64,000 nucleotides of DNA from Azophilus sp965220835 (GTDB lineage Bacteria > Pseudomonadota > Gammaproteobacteria > Pseudomonadales > Azotimanducaceae), in NCBI GenBank assembly GCA_965220835.1, contig OZ244842.1:2108001-2172000 (forward strand), in the 5' to 3' direction. Position 1 is the stretch's first letter. Every line of letters begins with the position of its first letter. The translations under genes and the position numbers were made by a program. Positions 17,891 to 26,640 of this stretch are shown in pieces. Below the pieces are notes generated by a model that saw nothing but the letters and a program-made list of their open reading frames with translations, was not told where the DNA came from and searched no databases.

Positions 17891-17953
17891 GAGAAAAAAG
17901 GGCCGAGGCTCAACTCGTGAGCCCGCAGGCTCTTGAGCGACAGCTCGGCCCTT
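17891..17953 (-). terminator. Branched hairpin terminator between convergent operons
   Basis: A perfect 10-bp outer stem, AAGGGCCGAG (17898-17907) with CTCGGCCCTT (17944-17953), encloses two smaller hairpins: GCTCA/TGAGC (17908-17922) and GCTC/GAGC (17929-17938). Read on the minus strand the outer stem is followed by a T-run (complement of 17894-17899), so it suits the GH16 gene ending at 17966. It may also slow the plus-strand operon. Confidence 0.7.
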
Positions 17954-17965
17954 GAAGCCGCGCGG

Positions 17966-20900
17966 CTACTTGGTGAACTTCAGATTGTCGATTTGCACCA
18001 CGCCACCCTCAGCCTGCCCCCAAGGGGGGAAGACCAAGATGATCTGCAAGGTGGTCCAATCCAGGTTTGTGCCCGCAGTGGTCAGATCAGCCAAGTTTAC
18101 GGTGAAGTGCCGCCATTGTCTGTCAGAGAGGCGTTCTCCGGCGGTGGCGATAACTATATCCACCTCCGCGAACTTAGCGCCATCGGCGGATTCAACTTTC
18201 AATTTCCATACAGCGCCGCCCGCAGGGGGATAGGAGACCACAAACGCATCGAACTCAAGCTTGGTGTAGCCGCTGACGTCCACGGACGCATCGCCATCCG
18301 GGTCATTGCCGTAGAGGAAGCCCGCCACGGTCGGTGTGGCACCGTAGGACAGCTGGGCCACCGCGCCACTAGGATCTGCAGCCGCGCTGCTAGAAGGATC
18401 ACCAGTCAAGGTCTCCGCGGACACGGTGGCTCCGCCGCAGCAGTCCCAAAGCTGCCATTGATCCTCCGCCCTGTCCGAAAACACGGTCCCGCTGAAGGAG
18501 GAAGACGGATAGGTGGCCGTCCACTTGACGTTGTCCAAGCGGAACTTAAAGGTCCTCTGGCGGTTAAACTCCGGCCAGATCACGATGCCCGTGTTCACTT
18601 TGGTGATGTCAAGCCCGTTTTCGTCACTGGTCCCGTTGACCAGCTTCCAAACGGGAAATGTCACCGTTTCCCAACCGTCCTGGCCCTTGGGGCCAATGTT
18701 GTGATCACCCGATGTGCAGGGCCACACGCAGTCCGCCTTTATGAAGAAGGGTCTAAGGTTGTCAGCCGGGCCTGCACCGGCAACCATTTTGACATCGAAG
18801 GTCAATGCGCCTTGGGCGTAGGCGGACAGGTCCTTACCCTCCTCGGATTGCACAAACAAGCCCGCGTCTCCATTTACACTCAAGAACTCGACTTCGAGCA
18901 CGTTGCCCCGCTCGTCGTCGTTAACCACGGCCCAGTCGATGTTCGGGCAATCTTCGTCATCGCCGAAGCACGAGCCCCAATTCTTGCCTTCATCGAATGC
19001 GCCGATGCCTTGTTCCCAGATTTCCGCTGGCGCGCCGTCGTCCAGCACCGCGCAATCCGGAGTGGTGCCATCGTCACCGGCGACACAGACATCGTCATCG
19101 CCGCCGGTGCCGCCGTCACCGCTATCGCTGACGGTCGGCGTCCACTTGACGTTATCCAGGCGGAACTTGACTTCCGACTGCTCGCCAAACGCCGGCCAGA
19201 TCACGATGCCTGTGTTCACTTCGGCTAGGTTGAGCCCGCCTGTGACAAGCTCCGAAACAGCCACTGTGACCGTTTCCCAACCGCTTGCGCCCACCACGCC
19301 AATGGACTGATCGCCCGAGGTGCAGGGAAAGACGCAATCCACCTTCATGAGGAAGCCAGCGGCATTGTTGCCCGCGTTAACCACGTGGATGTCGAAGCTC
19401 ACTTCCCCTTGGGCGTAGGCGGACAGGTCCATGCTTGGATCGGACTGCACGAACACGCCCGCATTTCCGGTGGTGCCCATCACGCTAGTCGCATAGGTGA
19501 CTTCCAGCACGTTGCCACGCTCGCTGTCGTTAGCCAAGGCCCAACTGACGCTGGGGCAGCCTTCGCCGTTGCCAAAGCACGAATTCCAGCTAATCGCTTC
19601 GTCAAATGCGCCGATGCCGCTGTTCCAGATGGCGGCCGGCACGCCGTTGTCCAACACTGGGCAGTCCGGAGTGGTGCCATCTTCGCCCGTGACGCAGACA
19701 GCGCCACCGCCGCCATTGCCATCTCCATCTCCATCTCCATCGCCGTCACCATCGCCATCGCCATCGCCATCGGTGATGGGCGGCGTCCACTTGACGTTAT
19801 CCAAGCGGAACTTGACGTCCGACTGTTCGCCAAACGCCGGCCAGATGACGATGCCTGTGTTCACTTTGGTCAGGTCAAGCCCGCCTTCGACAAGCTTCGA
19901 AACGGCAACCGTGACCGTTTCCCAACCGCTTGCGCCCACCACGCCAATGGTTTGATCGCCCGAGGTGCAGGGAAAGACGCAATCCACCTTCATGACAAAG
20001 CCGCTGGCGTTGCTGCCCGCGTCAACCACGTGGATGTCGAAGCTCACTTCCCCTTCGGCGTAGGCGGACAGGTCCATGCCTGGATCGGACTGCACGAACA
20101 AGCCCGCACTTCCGGTATCCGCCCCACTGGTTGCGTAGGTGACTTCGAGCACGTTGCCGCGCTCGCTGTCGTTAGCCACGGCCCAACTGACGCTGGGGCA
20201 GCCTTCGCCGTTGCCATCGCACGAACCCCAGCCGATCGCTTCGTCGAAGGCGCCGATGCCATTGTTCCAGATGGCTGCCGGCACGCCGTTGTCCAGCACG
20301 GACAAGTCCTGGGTGGTGCCGCCACCGCCGCCGCCGGTTGCGGGGAGCTCCCAACGGATGTTGTCCAGATCAAAGGACACCCCGCTCTGTTGACCCGTTG
20401 TCGGGAAAATCACGAGGCCGGTGTTCACCTTGGTCAAGTCAAGACTGGGGCTGGGGTTGGCCGAATCACCACGGCCACCGGCCACCAAGTTGGCGACGGG
20501 CACTTCGAACGTTTGCCATTCACCGCGCTGGTGCCCGGCAAGGTCAAGGTCGAACTCCCCGGAAGTGCAGGGGTACGTGCAATCCACCTTGTAGGTGATG
20601 CCGTGGGTCGAGCCGGCCTGCAGGCGCAGATCGAAGATCAGCTTGCCGGTGGCGAACCGGCTGAGGTCGATGTCGCCCGCGGACTGAATGAAGATCAGGC
20701 CGAAGGCGTCGCTGCCGCTGAAGTTGACGCTCAGGATGTTCTCGCGCGCTGGGTCCCCCGAGGCCGCAACGCTCCAGGTGACATGGTTGCCGCTGGCGCC
20801 ATCGGAATAGTCTTGGCCCGCTACGGTGTCCCAAGCGCCGATGCCGTTGTTCCAGACTGAGTCCACGTCGTTGATGAAGACGTTGGCGGTGTCTCCGGTC

Positions 20901-22471
20901 ACCTCCCCGCCTGGGGGGCGAATGCCGCAGCCATTGCGCGTTGGATGCGCGCACTTCAGCTCGATGTTGTCCACCTTCACATGGGCTTCATGGGTGGTTT
21001 CCAGCACGAAGAAGCTGACGATGGCGTCTGTGTCCAAGGGGTCTGAACCGCTGTTGTCCGGATGCAGCAGGTCGTTGATGGGCACGCTGAGGCTGGTCCA
21101 CTCATCCATGGGCAAGCCGGACACGGCCAAGTCTACGGAGCCCAGGGCCGGCCAGCCGCTGTCCATCTTGATGCGCAGCGTGCCTTCCGAATCCGTGTTG
21201 GCGCTGTTGACGTAGAGGTCGAACTTCAACTCCCCAGCACCGAGCATCCACCAGTTGGGGTTGTTGCCCATGCCGAACAAGGTGGTGCCTTCGCCGTCTT
21301 CGGCGCTGATGGAGATGTTGCCCAAGCCGCTGGACGTAACGTCTATCACCATGCCCCGGCCTTCCTCCGCGACTTCGGCAAAGGACAGCGTGCCTTCGTT
21401 ATCCCAGGCGTTGACCTGCAGGGCCCGTTCCACGGTTTCCCCGGAAACGGTCCAGCGCAGCGGGCCGGGGCCGTCGGTGTAGATGGGCGTGCTGGTCACG
21501 AATGGCGTTTGGGCCGCCGGGCTGTCCAGGGTGCGGTCTGCGTTGGAGTTGCAGCCGGCGCCGTTGGCCTGGTCGAAGCCGCACTCATAGACGCGCACGT
21601 AGTCCACGACCATTTCGCTGGGCAGCGCCGCGGCGTCAACCGGCCCCGGGCCGGTGCCGCCCACCGCCAGGTTCAGCAGCAGGTGAAATTCGGTATCAAA
21701 GGGCGCAGCGCCTTCGCCCAGCTGGTAGCCGTTGTTGCGGCCGCCAAAAAAGTAGCTGTACCAGTGGTCTGCATCAATGGTCATGAAGTGGGTGTCATTG
21801 ATGTACCAGCGGATCTTCTCTTCGTCCCACTCCACGGCATAGACATTGAACCTGCTGGGGTCGACGTCGCCCTCGACGGACTTGCTGGTGTACTGGTTCA
21901 GCGGCCAGAAGAAGCCGTAGTGCAGGGAGAGCCACACGTCCTCATTCATGGTGCCGGCGTTAATCACCTCCATGATGTCGATTTCGCCGCTGGACGCCCA
22001 GCCGCCGTAGGTGTCGGAAGACGGCAGCATCCAGAAGGCGTTCCACAGGCCTTGGCCGGAGGCCGCCTGGATGCGGGCTTCGATGCGCCCGTACTTGAGG
22101 TCGAACTTGCCGAGGCTGCGCAGCCTTGCGGAGGTGCAGCAAAAGCCTTCCCGCGGGGCATCGGCCTTGGCGGTGATGGTCAGGTTGCCATCCCCCACCG
22201 CAATGTTGTCGGCGCTGTACCATTGCTGTTCGTTGTTGCCCCAACGGGTCAGCCCCACGTCGGAGCCGTCCCCAAGCTGGATGTTCCAAGCCGACGAATC
22301 AAGGCTGTCGCCGTTGAACTCGTCGCTCCAGACCAGCTCCCATTCCTCAGTTGCGACCGGATAGAAGGGTTCCGTTTCGGCGGAATCCCGATCCGAACAC
22401 CCAACCATCAGGGCCGACAGCAGGCTGAACAACATCAACTTCGGAAGACGACCTTCGAGTGGATTGCGCAT
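17966..22471 (-). CDS. GH16 beta-glucanase (laminarinase-like) lipoprotein with repeated modules
   Basis: A 1501-residue secreted enzyme. The N-terminus has a lipoprotein signal with probable lipidated C25 (SALMVGC). The GH16 catalytic domain spans about 42-297, with active-site motif GEIDIMEVI (E163 nucleophile, E168 acid/base). Then come a beta-sandwich of about 185 residues, four related modules of about 175 residues (roughly 528-708, 722-898, 938-1112, 1140-1318) and a last one (1325-1501). The four share SVWNNGIGAWD or AIWNNGIGAFDE, a DC(V/T)(F/Y/W)PCTSG(D/E) cysteine pair and KVNTG(I/L)VI(W/F)P, and resemble galactose-binding-like domains such as that of exo-glucosidase ExoP. Likely role: surface endo-hydrolysis of beta-1,3(1,4)-glucan. 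Modules 2 and 3 are almost identical. A Gly/Asp microsatellite linker separates them. Confidence 0.9.
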   Translation of the reverse strand: MRNPLEGRLPKLMLFSLLSALMVGCSDRDSAETEPFYPVATEEWELVWSDEFNGDSLDSSAWNIQLGDGSDVGLTRWGNNEQQWYSADNIAVGDGNLTITAKADAPREGFCCTSARLRSLGKFDLKYGRIEARIQAASGQGLWNAFWMLPSSDTYGGWASSGEIDIMEVINAGTMNEDVWLSLHYGFFWPLNQYTSKSVEGDVDPSRFNVYAVEWDEEKIRWYINDTHFMTIDADHWYSYFFGGRNNGYQLGEGAAPFDTEFHLLLNLAVGGTGPGPVDAAALPSEMVVDYVRVYECGFDQANGAGCNSNADRTLDSPAAQTPFVTSTPIYTDGPGPLRWTVSGETVERALQVNAWDNEGTLSFAEVAEEGRGMVIDVTSSGLGNISISAEDGEGTTLFGMGNNPNWWMLGAGELKFDLYVNSANTDSEGTLRIKMDSGWPALGSVDLAVSGLPMDEWTSLSVPINDLLHPDNSGSDPLDTDAIVSFFVLETTHEAHVKVDNIELKCAHPTRNGCGIRPPGGEVTGDTANVFINDVDSVWNNGIGAWDTVAGQDYSDGASGNHVTWSVAASGDPARENILSVNFSGSDAFGLIFIQSAGDIDLSRFATGKLIFDLRLQAGSTHGITYKVDCTYPCTSGEFDLDLAGHQRGEWQTFEVPVANLVAGGRGDSANPSPSLDLTKVNTGLVIFPTTGQQSGVSFDLDNIRWELPATGGGGGGTTQDLSVLDNGVPAAIWNNGIGAFDEAIGWGSCDGNGEGCPSVSWAVANDSERGNVLEVTYATSGADTGSAGLFVQSDPGMDLSAYAEGEVSFDIHVVDAGSNASGFVMKVDCVFPCTSGDQTIGVVGASGWETVTVAVSKLVEGGLDLTKVNTGIVIWPAFGEQSDVKFRLDNVKWTPPITDGDGDGDGDGDGDGDGDGNGGGGAVCVTGEDGTTPDCPVLDNGVPAAIWNSGIGAFDEAISWNSCFGNGEGCPSVSWALANDSERGNVLEVTYATSVMGTTGNAGVFVQSDPSMDLSAYAQGEVSFDIHVVNAGNNAAGFLMKVDCVFPCTSGDQSIGVVGASGWETVTVAVSELVTGGLNLAEVNTGIVIWPAFGEQSEVKFRLDNVKWTPTVSDSGDGGTGGDDDVCVAGDDGTTPDCAVLDDGAPAEIWEQGIGAFDEGKNWGSCFGDDEDCPNIDWAVVNDDERGNVLEVEFLSVNGDAGLFVQSEEGKDLSAYAQGALTFDVKMVAGAGPADNLRPFFIKADCVWPCTSGDHNIGPKGQDGWETVTFPVWKLVNGTSDENGLDITKVNTGIVIWPEFNRQRTFKFRLDNVKWTATYPSSSFSGTVFSDRAEDQWQLWDCCGGATVSAETLTGDPSSSAAADPSGAVAQLSYGATPTVAGFLYGNDPDGDASVDVSGYTKLEFDAFVVSYPPAGGAVWKLKVESADGAKFAEVDIVIATAGERLSDRQWRHFTVNLADLTTAGTNLDWTTLQIILVFPPWGQAEGGVVQIDNLKFTK
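19718..19771 (-). repeat. Hexanucleotide microsatellite encoding an Asp-Gly linker
   Basis: Repeats of a 6-bp unit (GCCATC/TCCATC on the plus strand) encode about nine Asp-Gly pairs, residues 901-918 of the GH16 protein, between modules 2 and 3. Unit length is a multiple of three, so copy changes keep the frame. Asp-rich linkers of this type often bind calcium outside the cell; that is inference here. Confidence 0.85.
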
Positions 22472-22513
22472 TTTCCGTAACCTATGTGGTTGAATTTGAG
22501 ACTAACCTTAACC

Positions 22514-22542
22514 CTATTATTGCACCGCCACCGCCGTTGCAA
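22514..22542 (-). promoter_or_regulatory. Probable sigma-70 promoter of the GH16 gene
   Basis: On the minus strand TTGCAA (22537-22542) and TAATAG (22514-22519) are separated by exactly 17 bases, about 43 bases upstream of the GH16 ATG. It lies in the 165-base gap after the response regulator, so GH16 can be transcribed separately from the upstream genes. Confidence 0.45.
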
Positions 22543-22636
22543 CGCAAACTCGATAAGGCGGTTCTGGCGCGAGACAAGATGGAACCGCAACGATCCCGCC
22601 ATGGTTGCGCCCGCTGCCCAGCACGCCGATTCCGGG

Positions 22637-23440
22637 TTACACCGACGCACGGTTGAGGTAGCGACGCACCGTGCTGCTGTAGTTGCGGCTGACCTTGACC
22701 AAGCTGCCGCCCTGCAAGCCGAGCAGGTACTCGCCCTTGGCCAGCGAGTCCACGCTTTCGATGCGCTCGAGGTTGACGGCCGTGGAGCGGTGCACGCGGA
22801 CGAAGCGCGGATCGTCCAGCCGCTTGAGCAGGTCGTTCATGGTTGAGCGGATCACATGGGTCCGCTCCTGGAGGTCGTGCAGGCACATGTAGTCGCCGGC
22901 GGCGTCCACCCAGACGATGTCGCCTTGGTCCAGCAGTTCCACGTGCGCGCCGTCGCGCAGCGCAATGCGGTGGTTGCTGTGCCAGCCGGCCACGGATTCG
23001 CCGTTGTCCATGCCCACGATCGCCTTCATCACGCGGCCCTTGCCCTCCGCCCGGTGGCGGCGGGCGCGGTCGCCCAGCCGTGCCCGGACCCGCTGCAGCG
23101 CTTGGGCCAAGCGCTGATCGTCAATGGGCTTGAGCACGTAATCGACGGCGTTCACTGCAAAGGCATCCACCGCATACTCTGAGTAGGCCGTGACGAAGAC
23201 CACCAGCGGCAAGGTGTCCGACTGCATGGCGCGCACGGCATCGAAGCCGTTCATGCCGGGCATTTCCACGTCCAGCACCAGCAAATCCGGCTCCAGTTCG
23301 TGCACCGCGGCCAGCACCTCGCGCCCGTTCTCGCAGCGGCGCACCACATTGACGCCGCCGCAGGCGTCCAGGGCGGCGCAGAGCAGCCCCAGGGCCAGCG
23401 GCTCATCGTCCGCCACCACGGTGCGCAAGGGGCGCTTCAT
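22637..23440 (-). CDS. LytTR-family response regulator
   Basis: A 267-residue two-domain regulator. The receiver domain has DDEP near residue 11, the phospho-acceptor D57 in PDLLVLDVEMPGMNGFDAV, and YVLKPID. The LytTR DNA-binding domain (about 165-267) has IVWVDAAGDYMCLH and RFVRVHRSTAVNLERI. Start is the ATG at 23440, which overlaps the kinase stop as ATGA; the longer open frame upstream is not needed. It pairs with the kinase encoded just before it and probably controls the glucan locus. Confidence 0.92.
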   Translation of the reverse strand: MKRPLRTVVADDEPLALGLLCAALDACGGVNVVRRCENGREVLAAVHELEPDLLVLDVEMPGMNGFDAVRAMQSDTLPLVVFVTAYSEYAVDAFAVNAVDYVLKPIDDQRLAQALQRVRARLGDRARRHRAEGKGRVMKAIVGMDNGESVAGWHSNHRIALRDGAHVELLDQGDIVWVDAAGDYMCLHDLQERTHVIRSTMNDLLKRLDDPRFVRVHRSTAVNLERIESVDSLAKGEYLLGLQGGSLVKVSRNYSSTVRRYLNRASV

Positions 23441-24789
23441 GCCGGGGCTCCCGCTGGCGCCGGCCGGCTGGCGGCGGTCTCGAACGGGAAGCAAACGCGC
23501 ACGGCGAAGCCCTCGCGGGCCGTGCCGAAATCCAGTTGGTAGCGGTTGGGGTACAGGGCCTCCAGCCGCTCAACGGTGTTGCTGAGCCCCACCCCGCCGC
23601 CGTTGTGCAGGTCGGCCGCGTCCAACCCCGCGCCGGAGTCGGCCACCTCAAGGCAAAGCCGGCCGTCGGCCACCCGCGCCTTGACCCCCAGGAAGCCGCC
23701 CTCCTCGCTGGGCGCGATGGCGTGCTGGATGGCGTTCTCCACCAAGGGCTGCAGGAAAAACCCGGGCACCAGTGCCCGGAGCGCCGCGTCGTCAATGTCC
23801 ACATCCACCCGCAAGCGTTCGCCGAAGCGCGTCTTCTCGATGTCCAGATAGAGTGCCAAAACCTCCATCTCCTTCTCCAAGGGCACCATCTCCAAGGGGT
23901 CCGCATCCAAAGAGTGGCGCAGCAGCAGGCCAAGCTTGGCGATGGTCTCTTGGCAGCCTTGCGCATTGCCCAAGCGCACCAGCGCGCTGACCGCGTTGAG
24001 CGTGTTGAACAGGAAGTGGGGGTTCAACTGGTAGCGCAGCATCTTGAGCTGCGCCTCCTTGGCCAGCGCCTCCGCCTGCAGGGACCTGGCCGAAGCGGCC
24101 GTCGCCTTGCGGTGCTCGGCTTGCAGCAGGCGGTGGTAGTGGGTGACGTAGTGCAGGCCCGCCCAGCAAAGAAAGATGAATATCGCCCCAAAGTACCAAC
24201 CGCCGAAGTCGGCCCACAGGCCGGTGATGCCGGTCATCCACGTGAACGTCACCATGCGCAGCAGGGTCCACAGCAGGGCCGTGCCCGCCAAGGCGGCGAA
24301 CGCGGTCAGCACCCGGGCCAGGGTTCTGGGCTCACCGATGGCGTTGAGGATGCGGTGCAGCGGCCAGGAGAACAGCAGACCGAGCAAGCCCTGCAGCAGC
24401 GTGTGCAGCACGTGGGGCCATTCGACGGTTGCATACCAGACGGTCAATGTCAGGAAGGTGATGGCGGACAGGCACAGCCAGAAGAACAGTTGCAAGGCCC
24501 ACCATTGCCGCGCCGACCAAAGCTCGGCGCCGGCGGTGCCAAGTTGGGTGTCGGCAGCACCAATCTGGGTGCCGACGGGACCTCGATGGGTGCTGGCAGC
24601 GCCAAGCAGGCTACCGGTGCCACCACGCTGGGGGCCCGCGGCACCACTGGGGGTGGCGGCAGCGCCAATCTGGGTGCCGGCGACACCAAGCTGGGCCGTG
24701 GCGCCGCCGAGCTGGGCGACGGCAGCGCGAGCGCCGGGGCCGGGCCTCGGTTGGGGGGCCAGCTCCGTGCTGTCAAGCCAGTTGGACAC
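23437..24789 (-). CDS. LytS/YehU-type sensor histidine kinase with heptapeptide-repeat N-terminus
   Basis: A 450-residue sensor kinase. Residues 26-88 are nine tandem heptapeptides (see repeat entry), followed by about four membrane segments (roughly 97-205). The His_kinase domain (PF06580) has its phospho-accepting His in YQLNPHFLFNTLNAV, an N-box in FFLQPLVENAIQHA, and a G-box GGGVGLSNTVERL. GTG start immediately follows the GH3 stop, so the genes are co-transcribed. It would sense a periplasmic or membrane signal and phosphorylate the adjacent LytTR regulator. The low-complexity N-terminus is not part of the usual family architecture. Confidence 0.9.
   Translation of the reverse strand: MSNWLDSTELAPQPRPGPGARAAVAQLGGATAQLGVAGTQIGAAATPSGAAGPQRGGTGSLLGAASTHRGPVGTQIGAADTQLGTAGAELWSARQWWALQLFFWLCLSAITFLTLTVWYATVEWPHVLHTLLQGLLGLLFSWPLHRILNAIGEPRTLARVLTAFAALAGTALLWTLLRMVTFTWMTGITGLWADFGGWYFGAIFIFLCWAGLHYVTHYHRLLQAEHRKATAASARSLQAEALAKEAQLKMLRYQLNPHFLFNTLNAVSALVRLGNAQGCQETIAKLGLLLRHSLDADPLEMVPLEKEMEVLALYLDIEKTRFGERLRVDVDIDDAALRALVPGFFLQPLVENAIQHAIAPSEEGGFLGVKARVADGRLCLEVADSGAGLDAADLHNGGGVGLSNTVERLEALYPNRYQLDFGTAREGFAVRVCFPFETAASRPAPAGAPA
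24525..24714 (-). repeat. 21-bp minisatellite in the sensor kinase gene
   Basis: Nine units of 21 bp encode heptapeptides such as QLGVAGT, QIGAAAT, LLGAAST, QIGAADT and QLGTAGA at residues 26-88. Gly at position 3 is fixed in all nine units. The array sits before the first membrane segment, so it is predicted to be an extramembrane tail. Confidence 0.85.
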
Positions 24790-26598
24790 TCAAGCCGCCG
24801 GCCGGTAGCAGCCGCCCAGTTCGTAACTCAAGCCATGCCCGGCCGGGAACAGCGGCCGGGCGCGATGGGGGTTGGCGTCGCTCGGCCACGGCAGGGGCAG
24901 CCGGCCCTTGAAGTCCGCGATGCCCATCAGCACGTCGGCAATGCCGCCACCTTCGGTGCCGGGCAGCCAGGCGGCCACGAACGCCGTGCTGGCGGCCAAT
25001 TCCGGGGTGACCACCAAGGGCCGGCCGGAGACCAGCAAGGCAACCACCGGCACGCCCCGTTCGGCGATGCGGCGGATGCAAGCCAGGTCTTCGGGATGGG
25101 ATTGGGCAAGCTCCAGCGAATGCGCGTAGGCCTCCAAGGGATTCATGAGCCCGTTGATCATGGAGCCGGCCTCCACCAGCAGGTGGTCGCCCACGCGGAT
25201 GTCCCCAAAGCCCTCCGCATAGGGCGTTTCGCCAATCACGACCACGGCGACGTCATGCTGGCTGGGGTCCGCATCCTCACCGCTGCAGCCGGCGCTCAGT
25301 TGAGCATTGGGCGCCAGCTGGCGGATGCCCTCCCAGACGGACGTGCCCTCAATGGTGTCGTTGCCGGTTTCGCCCTGCCAGCTGCGCGTCCAGCCGCCGC
25401 ATTGATGGCCTAGGTTGTGGGCGCTCTTGCCAGCCACCAAGATGCGCTGGTGGGGCGCAAGGGGCAGCAGGCCGCCTTCGTTCTTCAGCAGCACCAAGGA
25501 TTCCCGCACCGCCCGCCGGGCGACCTTGCGGTGCTCGCGGCTGCCGGTGCAGCCAACGCCCGCGCCGGGGCGCTCCGCGGGCCGCGGCATGTCGAACAGG
25601 CCGTAGCGCAGCTTGGTGCGCAGGATGCGCCGCACGGCATCGTCGATGCGCGCGGCACTCACTTGCCCGTGCCGCACCTGGGCCTCCAGTTCGTCGATGA
25701 ACTCCCGCCAGCGCTCCGGCACCATGAACATGTCCAGCCCGGCGTTCACCGACCGGCGGATGGCGGTGCCGTAGTCCTCATCCAAGTAGTTGATGCCGTC
25801 CCAGTCGGACACCACCAGGCCGTCGAAGCCGAGCCGCTCCTTGAGCAACTCCGTGACCAGAAAGCGGTTGCCGTGGCACTTTTCGCCGTTCCAGCTGTTG
25901 AAGGACACCATCAGCGTCAGCACGCCCGCCTCCAGGGCCGGGTAGTAGGGCGCGATGTGGGTTCGTTCCAGCTCCTCCCAAGGCAGGGTGGTCTCGCCCT
26001 GGTCGATGCCGTGCCCGGTGCCGCCGTCCCCGGCCCAGTGCTTGACGCAGCCGATGATGCCCTCACCCTGCAGGGCCTCGACGTAGCGGCGCCCGAAGGC
26101 GGCGGCGCGCTGCGGCTGGTTGCCGAAGCTTTCGTAAGTGCGCCCCCAACGGCAGTCCTGGACCACGGCCAGGGTGGGCGCGAAGTTCCAGTCCAAGCCG
26201 CTGTCCAGCATCTCCCGCGCGGTGACGCGGGCGGCTTCCGCCACCAGCCCGGCATCGCCGGCGGCGCCGAAGCCGATGTTATGGGGGAATATGGTGGCCC
26301 CCTGCACGTTGTTGTGGCCATGCACGGCATCGCAGCCGTAGAGGATGGGGATGCCTGGGCTTCCCGCATCGCCGGCCGCCGCCTGCCAGAAGGCATCGTT
26401 CAATTGCACCCAGTCAGCGGGCGTGTTGTCACCCGGATGGGAGCCGCCGCCGGAAAGCACCGCGCCGAGGCCGTGGCGCTTGACGTCCTCCGGCTCCACC
26501 GACAGGCGTTCCGCCATGGTCATCTGGCCGATTTTCCGCCGGAGGTCCATCTTCTCCATCAGCTTGGTGATGGTGGCTTCGTGGTCCGCGTTCAACAT
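24790..26598 (-). CDS. GH3 beta-glucosidase
   Basis: A 602-residue GH3 enzyme with KIGQMTMAER near the N-terminus, GVKHWAGDG-type motif (CVKHWAGDGGT, about 184-194), nucleophile D265 in LVVSDWDG, and the C-terminal (alpha/beta)6 sandwich (VLLKNEGGLLPL onwards, ending PLFPAGHGLSYE). The ATG at 26598 has GGGAG at 7 bases; the frame extends 8 codons further but without a better site. No signal peptide is visible, so it probably acts in the cytoplasm on imported oligosaccharides, releasing glucose. It is co-oriented and tightly linked with the sensor kinase. Confidence 0.92.
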   Translation of the reverse strand: MLNADHEATITKLMEKMDLRRKIGQMTMAERLSVEPEDVKRHGLGAVLSGGGSHPGDNTPADWVQLNDAFWQAAAGDAGSPGIPILYGCDAVHGHNNVQGATIFPHNIGFGAAGDAGLVAEAARVTAREMLDSGLDWNFAPTLAVVQDCRWGRTYESFGNQPQRAAAFGRRYVEALQGEGIIGCVKHWAGDGGTGHGIDQGETTLPWEELERTHIAPYYPALEAGVLTLMVSFNSWNGEKCHGNRFLVTELLKERLGFDGLVVSDWDGINYLDEDYGTAIRRSVNAGLDMFMVPERWREFIDELEAQVRHGQVSAARIDDAVRRILRTKLRYGLFDMPRPAERPGAGVGCTGSREHRKVARRAVRESLVLLKNEGGLLPLAPHQRILVAGKSAHNLGHQCGGWTRSWQGETGNDTIEGTSVWEGIRQLAPNAQLSAGCSGEDADPSQHDVAVVVIGETPYAEGFGDIRVGDHLLVEAGSMINGLMNPLEAYAHSLELAQSHPEDLACIRRIAERGVPVVALLVSGRPLVVTPELAASTAFVAAWLPGTEGGGIADVLMGIADFKGRLPLPWPSDANPHRARPLFPAGHGLSYELGGCYRPAA

Positions 26599-26640
26599 CG
26601 AGTTCTCCCTTAACACAAACACGCTGGCGCAATGGCGCGC

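Noticed and set aside
21062..22480. A 472-codon plus-strand frame opposite the GH16 catalytic domain
   Set aside because: GH16 motifs GEIDIMEVI and others are on the minus strand; the antisense frame is a GC shadow.
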